Translations under genes and position numbers: made by a program
Notes under the pieces: model-generated
Seen by the model: only the letters and a program-made list of their open reading frames with translations
The model's database searches: none
What the model was told of the DNA's origin: nothing
Source of the DNA: Phallus indusiatus
Lineage: Eukaryota > Basidiomycota > Agaricomycetes > Phallales > Phallaceae
Reading direction: 5' to 3'
DNA length: 64,000 bases
Assembly: GCA_027605045.1 (NCBI GenBank)
Contig: JAQFWX010000004.1
Location: 310,001 to 374,000 of the forward strand
Shown: in pieces, positions 1-9,935 of the stretch
Layout of the letters: each line of letters begins with the position of its first letter
Position numbering within the stretch: the stretch's first letter is position 1

Positions 1-520
1 CTTAGTTGGCGCATGCCAGCGGCGTTTCGGCGTTTCGGCATGCTGGATGCCAGAGCGGACGCTTGGCTCGAATTTGCGTTAGTTGGAAGTAAAAGGATTA
101 TCAGGCTCTCTGTGATCAAAGGGATTTGCGGCTAAATCATGAACAAAGAAAGGGACTTGGAAGCTAATTAGGCTATTCCTCCTAGTAAGTAGGAAGTTCT
201 TTCGTAATAAATCTAAGTAGCACAATGCAGAATTCGACAACAATCATAAATGGCCTTACTACTACAAACTTTTACTTATTTTTGACATAATTCGAGCATT
301 CACCATCTGGAATCATTGGCCCGAAGGTTTTTTAGAGCCCTAATCAAGTCGTGAAGGAAAGCTTGTCCTGGTTCATAAATTGAGGATTTCGTTCTCGCTG
401 ATACACCCTACCGTAGCGTACCGTTCACTGCTTAATACAATCATCGTGCCCGCTTTCGTACCGCCACCAGTAAACGCCACCTTCCAATCCATGGGGCTGA
501 AAAATTGACAATCGCGACTT
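1..520. other. No gene recognised
   Basis: I see no convincing coding region. The first 45 bases contain a short inverted repeat (GCATGCC near base 11 against GGCATGC near base 37) around a duplicated GGCGTTTC unit, too small to interpret. Confidence 0.4.
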
Positions 521-1090
521 TTAGAACTCTTGAGCGTGAAGGAAATCGAAAAGGTGAGGTAGTTGTGTCCATCTTCGTGTCAGCGTACAATAAATCCCAT
601 ACTTATCCTGAGCTTCCAGTGCAATAGAAAGCGCAGCGAGGATAGCTGGAATGGGGACGTCGTTTGCGAAACAGATCTTGAGAACGTTGCATTCTGTATT
701 TCTGGTACCTTGCGTTTTAAGGACTTCGTCATCATCATCGGCCACAGCGTGGTTTGATTCGCCGAGAGACTTGAGTCTGCTTAGCGCGAAGCTTGGTGCG
801 TCATTGGGGAACCGCCATTCCGGACGAATAGATTGTAGTCGGGTGTCCTCACCCGTTGCAAGATCTTCAACGTATACGCTGAAATAGGATGATGTATTAT
901 ATGTGCCCTTCATGCAGAGTGATGGAGTCGAAGTTGGTCCCTCGCAAAAGCCAGTTATATGTCCGGTGCGACGGTTGTAGGCTACAGTATGGGGAACCGC
1001 ATGAGATAAAGTGCTAGTAATTTCTTTTGTTGACATGAGGAGCATTAGATTCGCGTTCTCGTATAGTAGTTCGTATTGAAAGAATCCCAT
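521..1090 (-). CDS. Hypothetical protein, 189 aa
   Basis: An uninterrupted reading frame starts at a genuine ATG at 1090 and runs for 189 codons. The product is soluble-looking, with a DDDDE acidic patch about two thirds along and no signal peptide or membrane segment. I do not recognise a family. It starts only 14 bp after the stop of an upstream hydrophobic frame on the same strand, so it could be a last exon of that gene rather than a separate gene. Its amino-acid composition is natural, but no domain supports it. Confidence 0.35.
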   Translation of the reverse strand: MGFFQYELLYENANLMLLMSTKEITSTLSHAVPHTVAYNRRTGHITGFCEGPTSTPSLCMKGTYNTSSYFSVYVEDLATGEDTRLQSIRPEWRFPNDAPSFALSRLKSLGESNHAVADDDDEVLKTQGTRNTECNVLKICFANDVPIPAILAALSIALEAQDKYGIYCTLTRRWTQLPHLFDFLHAQEF

Positions 1091-1104
1091 AGTGAATTGC
1101 AGGT

Positions 1105-1792
1105 TTATTTGCGGATTTCCATGTTCCCCGAACCGTCGACCATGGAGGTAAGCTTCTCCGTGGTAAGGCTTACAGCGGGTTCCCCATTCCCACTAGATAA
1201 TGATTTATCAGTAAAAATAAATAGTATTCCTAAAAAAAAGAACACAATACGGACCACACGCGCCAATGGAAAAGCAATGATTGGGATGAAAAATGGACTC
1301 AAGCAGACCCAAGTGAGAATAAATCGCGCGAGGAAAAACACCAACTTCTGTATCTTTTGAAGGAATGCGTATGACTCTTTTCGCAATTTAAAGTGATCAT
1401 TTCTTTTCACGGTATCCCTATTCCCGGTGCCGGGGGTTAATACCGTAACATTATGTGTTGTTGTAACGAGATCGGGTTGGTGGAAGGGGTCGATAAAAGT
1501 TACTCCAAAGAAAAGGTTGAAGAACGCCAATAAAAAACCATATATGTACACTATCAGAAAACAAGATCAATATACACGTAAATTGAATAAAAATTTCTCA
1601 CAAGATGCGCAGAACGGTCTCCAAGCACTATGGGGATCATTGACAAGCGGTATTCTGGGAACTGGCCTTACGATGGCCAGCACATCTATTGACAACAGTT
1701 CAGAATATCGTGCAGCTGTCCAGAAAATGGTTACTCGCAGAAGTATGTCCAAACTAAATGACCCAAGTTCAATAAGATAAAAAGTGGCATTA
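1105..1792 (-). CDS. Hydrophobic coding region, exon structure unresolved
   Basis: Two minus-strand frames (about 1792-1567 and 1560-1105) encode hydrophobic, membrane-like sequence. The second has two strong transmembrane stretches (LLAFFNLFFGV near its start and VRIVFFFLGILFIF near its end). A possible intron of about 55 bp with a GTGAGA donor and TGATAG acceptor joins them. I could not find a start codon joined in frame to these exons, nor fuse them in phase to the membrane-protein gene upstream, which has its own stop at 1793. They may be the remnant of a second membrane protein or badly mutated exons. Confidence 0.3.
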
Positions 1793-3246
1793 CTATAATT
1801 GGTTAAGAAGCGAGACGCGAAACGTTTTGAAAGGATATTCACCGGTCCATATATCAGGTTTGGGGAGAACAATGCTTGCATTCGTGGACTCCTTTGGCTT
1901 CCAACTATTGTACCGCTGTTTGCCTGTCATCACAAAACAAAGGACGCGCCAAACTTCTTTTGGTATAGTACGAAGGAGCTTGCGAAAACTTTCCCGTTCG
2001 TCCCATGCCAGTTTTATTACCTCCGAGGCCGGAGGAATAATAGAAAAAAAGGTTATGACCTGATCAACTATGAGATCTCAGTTCCGGTCTTGAGCAAACT
2101 GCTTAACTTGTCCATAGGAGATTATTAAAGGCTCGGTCTGAAGACCTTTTATTAAATCCAACACCCAACTCCATTGCGCCAAAAGTGCTGTAAAAATCAG
2201 GATCCACGGATTTGATTCCACGATGACTATCCTAAATCCAGTGAACCAATTAGTAGAGTCATTATACTTGTGAACACAAAAATACGTACCAGCAGGCGGC
2301 GACAAAATTCCAACCACGTACAAAAATCTTGACAAGAGAGCTGCGATCACGAGCATCCGATGTGCTATTCGTCGCGAACTCGCGATAAATATCGTTCCGG
2401 TGCTGAACTAGACATAATTGGCACAGCAACGCCACACAGAAACAAGTCATCCCCAGTCCACCTCTAACCGATATATCTTCTGACAAGTTCCTCATTCCAA
2501 GTTGATCGATAACGCTAAAAAACCCGGAAAAAAACTGAAATCTGAACCATAATGAGACAGTCATGCCTCGACAGAGATGGCTGTTGCTGAATGCTTTAGT
2601 CGAAAAGGAGGCTGTGAAACGCAATCCAACCAATAGCCATGGCAATAGAAGGCATAACATCAGCGAAAGTCCAGTGCTTGCCGACATATCGCGCCACAAG
2701 AAGCTGTTTCGTTCTTTTTCGTGTGAGAAAAGAGTTCCATTCCATTCTACGTTCTTCCGAAAAAGGATATGACACAACCTTAAGTACGCCACAACGACAA
2801 TATAAGCCGTGATAGGGGATGCGGCAACCGTTAGGGCATAATGCACGTCAAATAGCGCTAACGAGCCTTTGTAGAAAATCGCGTTGACCACTACCGCGAC
2901 CAAAGTAGGATAGAACTGAAATAAAAGCAACGCAACCCAGGAACTGACTGCCTCCTTCTCGCTGCTGAACGTGATCAGTATCGCTGGACAGCAACAAAGT
3001 TCATGGTCAATGTATGTAGCACGGATAACATGGAGACAAAATATTACGGAGAACGATATTCAACACAATATCTATAGAAGAATTCAATCAATGAGGATGT
3101 TAGAGTACATCTGGAATCTTACTAGAAATCACAACGGCTGGACCTCCGATATCTGTATTTAGCTGACCATTTCCCAGGATAACAGGAACGGTTTGTGCAA
3201 TAAGACAATCAAAAGCCGACCCTGTGCCATCAAACGTTGCATTCAT
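1793..3246 (-). CDS. Multi-pass membrane protein of unknown function
   Basis: The spliced model is 410 aa from ATG at 3246. Exons are 3246-3123, 3071-3048 (24 nt), 2983-2290, 2231-2108 and 2059-1793. All introns are 50-75 bp with GT...AG ends, and phases agree throughout. The N-terminus (MNATFDGTGSAFDCLI) precedes a GGP motif typical of lineage-expanded agaricomycete membrane proteins that I cannot name. Several hydrophobic helices follow, then a cytoplasmic-looking tail ending TFRVSLLNQL. The promoter, exon 1 and the start of intron 1 are duplicated in inverted orientation at 13258-14008. Function is unknown. The exon structure is well supported but the exact C-terminus is less so. Confidence 0.6.
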
Positions 3247-3772
3247 GAATTGTGGAGAGTCGAGTTCCAGTGCAGTGTTGCTGTTGTGTGTTGAGAGTCG
3301 AGACGGGGTCGAGTTATGTAGTTCAATGTGGTATTGATACATTTATTCAGGGGATTCTCAATATATCAATGATCGACTGCGATAGCCGAGAGCTTAAAGT
3401 CTGAACGCAGTGTTAGGATTACGCGCACAGCTACTGACATGGCAACCTGAGTCTTTAAACTGGAACAAGGAATGTCAGAGGCCTTCAAACTGTCCTGTTG
3501 GTTTCTAATTACAAGCGACGATCGCAAGAGTAACTTGATATCCGTAGACGGGTCAAAAGTCAGAAGTCTGATGCAGATGCATCGACAAGTTGTCAAGTTG
3601 TCAACTAATCTCGGCATATCGAGCTAAATTCGGCACGGGAAGGAAGGTATTGCGGAGATTGAAACAGAGTGTAAAGATGTAAGTCAATCCCAACCCAATC
3701 AGGCCAATAGCAATGACTCTGCTCTCCGACATTTCTTGGTGTTATGGGTTTAACGTGGTCTTTATTATCGTG
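3047..3772 (-). repeat. Inverted segmental duplication, copy A (functional gene copy)
   Basis: Read on the minus strand, this interval aligns almost throughout with plus-strand 13258-14008. It covers about 500 bp upstream of the membrane-protein gene, its complete first exon, intron 1 and the 24-nt exon 2. Similarity stops at the exon 2/intron 2 junction. The copies differ by scattered substitutions and small indels. Confidence 0.8.
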
Positions 3773-3967
3773 CATGTGACATTTACAAGATATTTAGATG
3801 AATAAATCCTTCGGTTTATGCAACGATTCATGCTTTGCGAGTTTAGCAGCTTCGAAGGTGTGCCAGAAAAAAAATATTGATACGACTGTAGTCCTTCTTT
3901 CTTCTACCTGTTGATCTCGAGTTTGGGCGGAATACTAAGACTCCATTACATACCCAAGTATTAAAGC

Positions 3968-4870
3968 TCATAAATAGCTGCCGATTCTGCTCCTGGACCC
4001 CTGGTGAAAACGAGAGAGGTGTGATTTTGGTCGAGACAGATCGTTGTAATCGTTGTAATCATAGCCTATCTGCTTCATCCATTCCTCAAATTCAAACGCC
4101 GGCTCTCCCATGTATTTGATACACTGTTGCCAGCTCTCTGGATCCTGATCTTTCTGCGCAGCGTATCTCATTCCAAGGTACTCAAACCAGGGGGGATAAA
4201 ACCCTGTAAAACCCCAGTCAACAATCCACAGTACACCGTTCTTGTCCAGAAGCAGGTTGCGCGTGTTCAGATCATTGTGTGTAAACACCAAGGGAGAAAA
4301 AGCTGAAGCACCGAGGGGTTTGCAATTAGGAAAGGGCGTCCGACCTCGAGAAGCACGCGCACGGTCCTCCGCAGCCCTATGTTCCTTTCGGGAATACGCC
4401 TCGAGGGCGAAGACAGTTGTGAATGGTCCTTTCGTGTCGAAGCCGAACTGGAGGCTGTTGCAAAGTTGAGGAGTTGAACCGAGCGGTCCGGGTCTGTTGT
4501 TGCATGGAGAATACTGGATGCGGCGAAGCTGTCGGAGGCAGAACCGCATCGTCAATATGACCTTGAGTCTTCCAAAGGGACAGAGAGGGCCAGGCCACTC
4601 GGAGCCGTTGGCTGTCTTGCACCAAGTCCATGACGATCAAACCGTGTCCTTCTGGGTGAGTATAACGTATTGTGCGTTTCATGCGCGGGTCAGCGATTCG
4701 GGTTTGCTTACGAACGAGATCCATGGCAAGCGCTTCAGAGATGGTAGAGTCCCAGTCAAAACACAATTTCACGACCGTATCCTTCGATATTCCTTCGATA
4801 TTTGGACAAGCTTTTCATCCGAACCCTCGAGATGTCTTCATCTGACCAGTTATCCGTTTCTGAAAGGGTC
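3968..4870 (-). pseudogene. APH-family phosphotransferase (kinase-like), frameshifted
   Basis: The C-terminal part has the Brenner motif HNDLNTRN followed by IVDWG, the catalytic and metal-binding signatures of the aminoglycoside phosphotransferase (APH) family. These proteins are abundant in fungi and usually of unknown substrate. The N-terminal part (KDTVVKL, then EALAMDLVRK and GLIVMDLVQ) carries the ATP-binding lobe but lies in a different frame. The frames switch near 4570 at SLW/LKVIL by one nucleotide, with no room for an intron. A second disruption is the 11-bp tandem repeat at 4780-4801, which breaks the frame before KDTVVK. The downstream tail is low complexity (DYNDYND). The gene looks recently inactivated, although sequencing error cannot be excluded for the 1-nt shift. 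Confidence 0.75.
4780..4801. repeat. 11-bp perfect tandem duplication
   Basis: TCCTTCGATAT occurs twice head to tail (4780-4790 and 4791-4801) inside the N-terminal coding part of the APH-like pseudogene. Eleven is not a multiple of three, so it shifts the frame. It looks like a replication-slippage lesion. Confidence 0.85.
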
Positions 4871-4997
4871 TGCTCTCAATCCATATGTGGCAAAACAAAA
4901 CAAAAAAACGAAGGTGTAACGTACGGCAATTGGTACTTGGCGAAGCGAGTGGTAAATACAGAACGGGCCATCCAAGATACTTAGGGCGAAGGCCCAC

Positions 4998-5365
4998 AGG
5001 TTGTAGACAATTCGATCAAACCCGCCAATCTGCTACTCAAAATTTGCCCCTGGCATAAATATTGCACGCTTACATAGTGAATCTAACGAGTTAACAGGAA
5101 ATTGAAACCTGGGAACGACGTGATCATACATAGGAGGATGGCAGGAAACTAAACTTTTAGCGCCGGTCGTCGGACAATTTGCTACCCCGAATTGCCCGAG
5201 GCAGGTGGTTGTATAGACCTGGCTTCTAAGTTCTAAAACCCTCATAGTCAACGGTTGTCGTTTATTGATAGTTTACTCAGCTGCTTATATGATGTCAAGG
5301 GTTGTTGGGTTTTGTAGCGTCGGACTCGTCACTCTATATAATACACTAGACATTACGTAATAGAC
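4998..5365. other. Intergenic, no gene recognised
   Basis: Nothing recognisable apart from an AT-rich CTCTATATAATAC stretch near 5331-5343 that could be the core promoter of the plus-strand gene that follows. Confidence 0.3.
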
Positions 5366-5389
5366 TTGAGCAGTTCGTCTCCACCATTA

Positions 5390-6174
5390 TGTGCCCCATC
5401 TTGTGTCCCATTTAGTGTTTCCCTCTCTTTCTCTCAACAAGGATATCAACTGGTGCGCCTCCATTTTGTGCATTTACGCATTCCACAGACCTCGATCGCA
5501 ACAGGCAAACCGATCAATTTGAGCAGATATGAAAATGACGACGGCAATAGGGTGGTAACTGTCATAAATGTTCTCGGTGTCCTTAACTACCACACAAAAA
5601 CCAACCCCGAGAACGGTACCCATCTCGTCCACTGGCACATTCATCTTCCATGGGCTGGATCGGGTGGGCAGCTCGCGAAAGGCTCCGTTGTCTGTGAGTT
5701 TTTTTGACCGTATGTAAGCAAGTTACTGATTCTTTACTTTGATGTCCAAGTGTATACGTACAAAGATGATTCAAGTGATCCTATTGTCAGAGTTGAGTGG
5801 GCTATTGACTTCTAGTACCCTTCTTTCTATCGTCCTGATTGGACACACATTTATGAATTAGTGTTTACAGCAAATCTAGTTTAGTGTCAACCTTTGCGTC
5901 CAAATTTTGGGACTTCAATGTCAATATTATCAAATAGGACGTAAAGGTTCAGACCTTAGTGGACTTAATTACCGCGAACGGTCGTGAGCGTTACAAGTAC
6001 GACGGGAATAGTAGTGGGTGTCTTTCTTGGAGCAACACGTTATTGTCAGATTATGTTTCTGCTGGATACCTTGACGCAGGGGCAATTAAAAGTTTTGCAG
6101 ACTTCATTGCTGAGATTCGCAGAAGTGAAGGAGAGTCCTACTGGATCCCGGATGACCAAGGCATTTATCTCTAG
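5390..6174 (+). pseudogene. DUF7770-like fungal protein, with an in-frame stop
   Basis: Coding sequence is visible in three blocks. Block one ends GTHLVHWHIHLPWAG...KGSVV. A GTGAGT...AAG intron (about 5695-5751) leads to YTYKDDSSDPIVRVEWAIDF. A GTACCC...ACAG intron then leads to a block ending LVDLITANGRERYKYD...SGCLSWSNTLLSDY and YWIPDDQG. The ITANGRxRYKYD...SGC pattern resembles the fungal DUF7770 family as I remember it, a family without known function. A TAG at 5936-5938 interrupts the third block, unless a 54-bp intron (GTGTCA...ATAG) removes it. No in-frame ATG is visible at the 5' end, so a short first exon is missing from the model or the gene is degraded. Confidence 0.45.
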
Positions 6175-6353
6175 GCCGATAACTCTAAGCTGACGTATTC
6201 AATGAGGAAAATAAGTAGCCCCACAACTTTGTAGAAGGTGTCCATTTCTCCAAAGTACTAGTATCTGCCTTTCAGAAACACCGGAAAAAATATAGATTAT
6301 GTTAGGAGATATATAACAAAATAACAACGCTGAAATAGCATAAATTGCTCATA

Positions 6354-7934
6354 TCATATGGAAGTTTGCTCCTCGAAGTCTATATCACCTGATTCCGGAG
6401 CAAAATGAGATATCCATCGTCCTGTCAAAATTCCAGGAAACGTATTTTCCAGGTATTTCATCTCTCTAACTTGTTCAATCGACGGTTTATTTTTTTGTCT
6501 CGCGCGACACACCCTATGATCATCCGAATCATGGACTGGGTGCAAATTGGGAGAGACGCCGTTGAATTTGATCTTAACGCGTAGTTCCTGTTTCTTTTTG
6601 TTCCTGGAGATAAGATACAGTGCAAGATCGTCGTTTGAATAGTCTGTTCCATATAGTGTAATAGACCAGAGATTAGAACAAATATTTTGCTGAGATGTTT
6701 TATTAATGATTTTGCGGAAGAATGACTCGGGCAGGATGCATCCTCGCAAGTCCAAACATCGCAAGTTCGTTAGCGGTGTAAAGAAGGACAGGGCTTCCTC
6801 CGCCGTCGAGGTGAGATCGAACGAATGAAATTTGAGTGCCTGTAATTCTGGCCAATGGCAGATAGGAAGATTGACATGACCGAGTGACGGATCAACATGT
6901 TTTTGACAAGAGTACAAGCTCAACGTTTGAAGCTTGGGAATTTGGAGTGTCAGTAATAATTGGAACGTTGCGGCGTTTTGAAATCCGATAATGTCTAACG
7001 TTCTAAGTTTGGGAAGATTGAAGGGGCCTTCTCCAAAAAACTCGTCTTCCGAGCCGCTGTCTTCGAATTGTAGGACTAAGATTTCGAGGTTCGGCGCAGA
7101 ATCACAGAGATGAGTAAAATCAAATGAATCTTCAAGCGTGACCTCCAACGCTCGTAGAGACTCGACGCGTGCCAGATTGGTGAAGAAATAACTGCAATTT
7201 GTAGTCAGAATCAAGGTCTCCAGTTTTGAAACGCCCAGGTTAGAGAGGATCGGCCCGGTCCGATCTCCAACAACATATCGTAGACCCAACAGCTTCAAAT
7301 TAGGCAATCTTTCCACCGAATTAGAAGGAAACATTTCGAATAACATATCAGGTTGATTGGGGTGAGGGTCTGTGTTCGATACGCCGAAGTCCTGAACTAT
7401 AATAGATATGACTCTAGCCAAGTGGGGAAGAATTGTTGCAACGATTTTCATGACAGCCGTTTGGTTATTCGCACGCGGTCCTTCTATATGAAGGTGAAGC
7501 GGGGTAGACTGCGAAAGATGCAGCCAATGTTCCACGACCGGGGGTCGAGATTGGGAATAAACGGGTAAGTGCGCCCATAACGCAGGAGTGCCATATACCA
7601 CGCGCTTCCAACGATAACAGATAAGTACAAAGGTTAACCTGTTACGATAATAGTTGTATGGAAGCGATTCATATTCCAAGGTTTCGGAGTCGATAACGAG
7701 AGGGAGAGCCTGAGAGATGATGCGAATGAGAATTTCATCTGGTAGCCGGCGGATGGGTGCGAGTAACGAAGACATTTCCTGTTGTTCATCTCGAAGAGAT
7801 CGCAGCTGTCTTTCTAGTGTACGCCTCCGAGACTTAATGGTGACGATTTTCTTGGAGATCTTGGCACGCTCACTTGGGGGTAGGATGAGTTCGCTTGAGC
7901 GTCCAGTTGATCTCGGTCGAGTAGACATAGACAT
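6354..7934 (-). CDS. F-box / leucine-rich-like protein, 526 aa
   Basis: A single uninterrupted frame from ATG at 7934. Residues 18-55 form a basic coiled coil (ISKKIVTIKSRRRTLERQLRSLRDEQQEMSS in part). The F-box follows at about 60-110 (PIRRLPDEILIRIISQAL ... CYRWKRVVYGTPALWAHL). The rest has repeated LxxL-type units (LPNLKLLGL, LPKLRTLDI, IPKLQTLSL, LTNLRCLDLRGC) consistent with degenerate leucine-rich repeats. F-box proteins of this architecture are greatly expanded in agaricomycetes and are presumed substrate adaptors of SCF (Skp1-Cullin-F-box) ubiquitin ligases. The target is unknown. The gene is intronless and appears intact. Confidence 0.85.
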   Translation of the reverse strand: MSMSTRPRSTGRSSELILPPSERAKISKKIVTIKSRRRTLERQLRSLRDEQQEMSSLLAPIRRLPDEILIRIISQALPLVIDSETLEYESLPYNYYRNRLTFVLICYRWKRVVYGTPALWAHLPVYSQSRPPVVEHWLHLSQSTPLHLHIEGPRANNQTAVMKIVATILPHLARVISIIVQDFGVSNTDPHPNQPDMLFEMFPSNSVERLPNLKLLGLRYVVGDRTGPILSNLGVSKLETLILTTNCSYFFTNLARVESLRALEVTLEDSFDFTHLCDSAPNLEILVLQFEDSGSEDEFFGEGPFNLPKLRTLDIIGFQNAATFQLLLTLQIPKLQTLSLYSCQKHVDPSLGHVNLPICHWPELQALKFHSFDLTSTAEEALSFFTPLTNLRCLDLRGCILPESFFRKIINKTSQQNICSNLWSITLYGTDYSNDDLALYLISRNKKKQELRVKIKFNGVSPNLHPVHDSDDHRVCRARQKNKPSIEQVREMKYLENTFPGILTGRWISHFAPESGDIDFEEQTSI

Positions 7935-7999
7935 TAGACACGCGAAAAATCTAGCAGGTTCTAGGTTCTCATTATCGAATATAAAATTGAATTAGACAT

Positions 8000-9252
8000 A
8001 CTTTAAAAATTACGCGTTATGTATGAAAACTGGTGGAGATTTAATTGTCTGGCGGCGTCTCTCGAGGTTTAACAGCAATCGATCCGCTAAATCCTCTGAT
8101 ATCTTTCTCGAATTACTTTTCGTTTAACTTGAAAGAGCTCGTCGGATGCCAGTCAAGCTAGTCTCAAAACGACCTACGCAGAGGAAAAGAGCTAACGCAA
8201 AAAATTACCACGTTCCCGACAGTACGGTCCACTCAGCGGACCGGCGCTATCGTTGCGAGCGGACTTATATCCCCACCACCAACATACTGACCAAGTTCGG
8301 TTCTCGAAATATAACACGACGGTAGCTAAGTTTCCTTCTATGCAGAACTACTCCAGGCAATTCATTCTTCCCTCATCTGCAGCCGAAACTGAAGACATAT
8401 GGAATTTTGATGATGTTGCTTCGTTTTTTTGCAATTGTCAACTTTCAGCCGCCATTAGTGTTCAATTACGCAATGGGGCTGGACTTTCCGACACGAAGGC
8501 GAGAACGGGTGAGAGTCATTTTGCAAATTATAAAGCTGGGAGCATCTGGGAGCATCTGGACGTAGAGGTGAAAGGTCAATTGAGCCAGGAACGAAGGTTA
8601 TCAGGAGACAAAATATAGCGTCACGCGCTCGCAAAACTGTCTCATTAATTGAAAAACACATCTCTGACAAATTGGCGTTGATTGGCTTATTGGTCTCTTA
8701 TGGAATTTAAACGCAATAGACACGAATAATGGGCACTACTTATTGGGTTTTCGGCAATAAAGTCAGATGAAAGTCAGATGTTTTTCTGAAACTGTTGATG
8801 CCCAGGCAAGACCATGCGCGATTCAAAGAACCGAAATAAGTATCGTGAACAAGCAAAGAATATACTGACTGAAATTTGATGGGCAGACACATCATTGGGT
8901 GTATTTGGCGCCACAGAATGACATCAATTCATACACCCGTCGCCGTTAATACCGTCATACCTGGTTGTGCTTCAACCCACCAGGACACCATGTGCCACTG
9001 CATCAGAATTTCCTAAAATGTACGACGGCATGTAGAAATTAAAAACATACGGCGTTAATTTTGCCTGGCCGGGTTGTCCGCGTTGGCGAAGTCTTTCATT
9101 ATTTTGGTGAGGAATACCTTGTAGGGTCTAGTCTCCCTTATGTGATCATACTCCTTTAGCGTAGATTTTAGTTTAAAAGGCCCTGCTTGCACCGTTCGTA
9201 TTCTTCAGTGTGCATACACCCCACCTCTTATTCAACAGTACTACTCGTAGTC
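8000..9252. other. Upstream region of LysM gene 1, duplicated with it
   Basis: I see no protein-coding gene. From about 8580 onward the sequence aligns with 11585-12317 and so belongs to the tandem duplication. The position matching the second copy's TATA box reads GTTTAAAAGGCCC at about 9171-9183, a weaker core element. Confidence 0.5.
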
Positions 9253-9935
9253 ATGGCACGTTTCACTGCTTACTCACTCCTCGCTTTTGCACTGAGCGGG
9301 TTAGTTATTGCTTCTCCTCTCATCCTACGTCGTCAGTCTGGCGTTCCGGCTCCTAGTAACGTCGCCCCTGGCACCGTCACCACAGGATGCGCCAACTACC
9401 GTACTGTTGTAGCTGGGGACACCTGTTCTTCTCTTGAACAAGTTTTCAACATCACCGACACCTCATTCCACAACTTGAATCAAGGACTCAACCAAGCCTG
9501 CACTGATCTCATCGCCGGAGAAGCTTATTGCGTTCAAGCCGCTGCTACCACGTCGGTCCCTCCCCCAAGCAATGTCGCTCCGGGCACTATCACAACGGGA
9601 TGCGCACAATACTTCACTATTCAACCCGGCCAAACCTGCGATTCAGTTGATACTGCGTTCGGTATCACTTTCCAGACCCTCTTGACGTTGAATCCCGAGA
9701 TCAACTCCGTATGCTCGAACCTCATCGCTGGAGACGCATATTGCGTGCAAAGCGCGACGTAGAGTTATTTATGTAATTCCCCTTATAAAGTATAGAGGAG
9801 TTGTGTAGTAGGGGAAACACATGGTCATTTATCCAATTATTTAGTGAATGGGCTAATTTGAATAGTCATGTAACGATTTAACTACAGACGGTACATGAAC
9901 TTAAACGTCGCTAAATGTAACTTCTCTATATATTA
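8580..9935 (+). repeat. Tandem segmental duplication, unit A
   Basis: This interval aligns colinearly with 11585-13010 at an offset of about 3.07 kb. Shared landmarks are AACTGTCTCATT, TTTGGCGCCA, ACGGCGTTA...GGCGAAGTCT, the LysM gene and a downstream CTAAATGTAACTT. Flanking sequence is more diverged than the coding part, especially around the signal peptide, which is nearly identical in the two copies. Confidence 0.8.
9253..9762 (+). CDS. Secreted two-LysM protein 1, 169 aa
   Basis: The ATG at 9253 (MARFTAYSLLAFALSG) begins a clear signal peptide ending VIAS-P, followed by LILRR, a likely Kex2 processing site. Two LysM modules follow, each with a GCxxYxTVxxGDTC start and a conserved LIAGEAYCV-type end (about residues 45-95 and 115-165), joined by a PPPSNVAPGT linker. 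LysM modules bind chitin or peptidoglycan fragments. Secreted LysM-only proteins in fungi commonly shield hyphal chitin from host or competitor hydrolases. There is no catalytic domain. The gene is intronless. A longer start at 9187 would bury the signal peptide and is unlikely. It is the tandem paralogue of the gene at 12318. Confidence 0.9.
   Translation: MARFTAYSLLAFALSGLVIASPLILRRQSGVPAPSNVAPGTVTTGCANYRTVVAGDTCSSLEQVFNITDTSFHNLNQGLNQACTDLIAGEAYCVQAAATTSVPPPSNVAPGTITTGCAQYFTIQPGQTCDSVDTAFGITFQTLLTLNPEINSVCSNLIAGDAYCVQSAT

Noticed and set aside
3968..4870. Rescue of the APH frame by an intron near 4570
   Set aside because: No GT...AG pair of realistic intron length exists between the two frames at that point.
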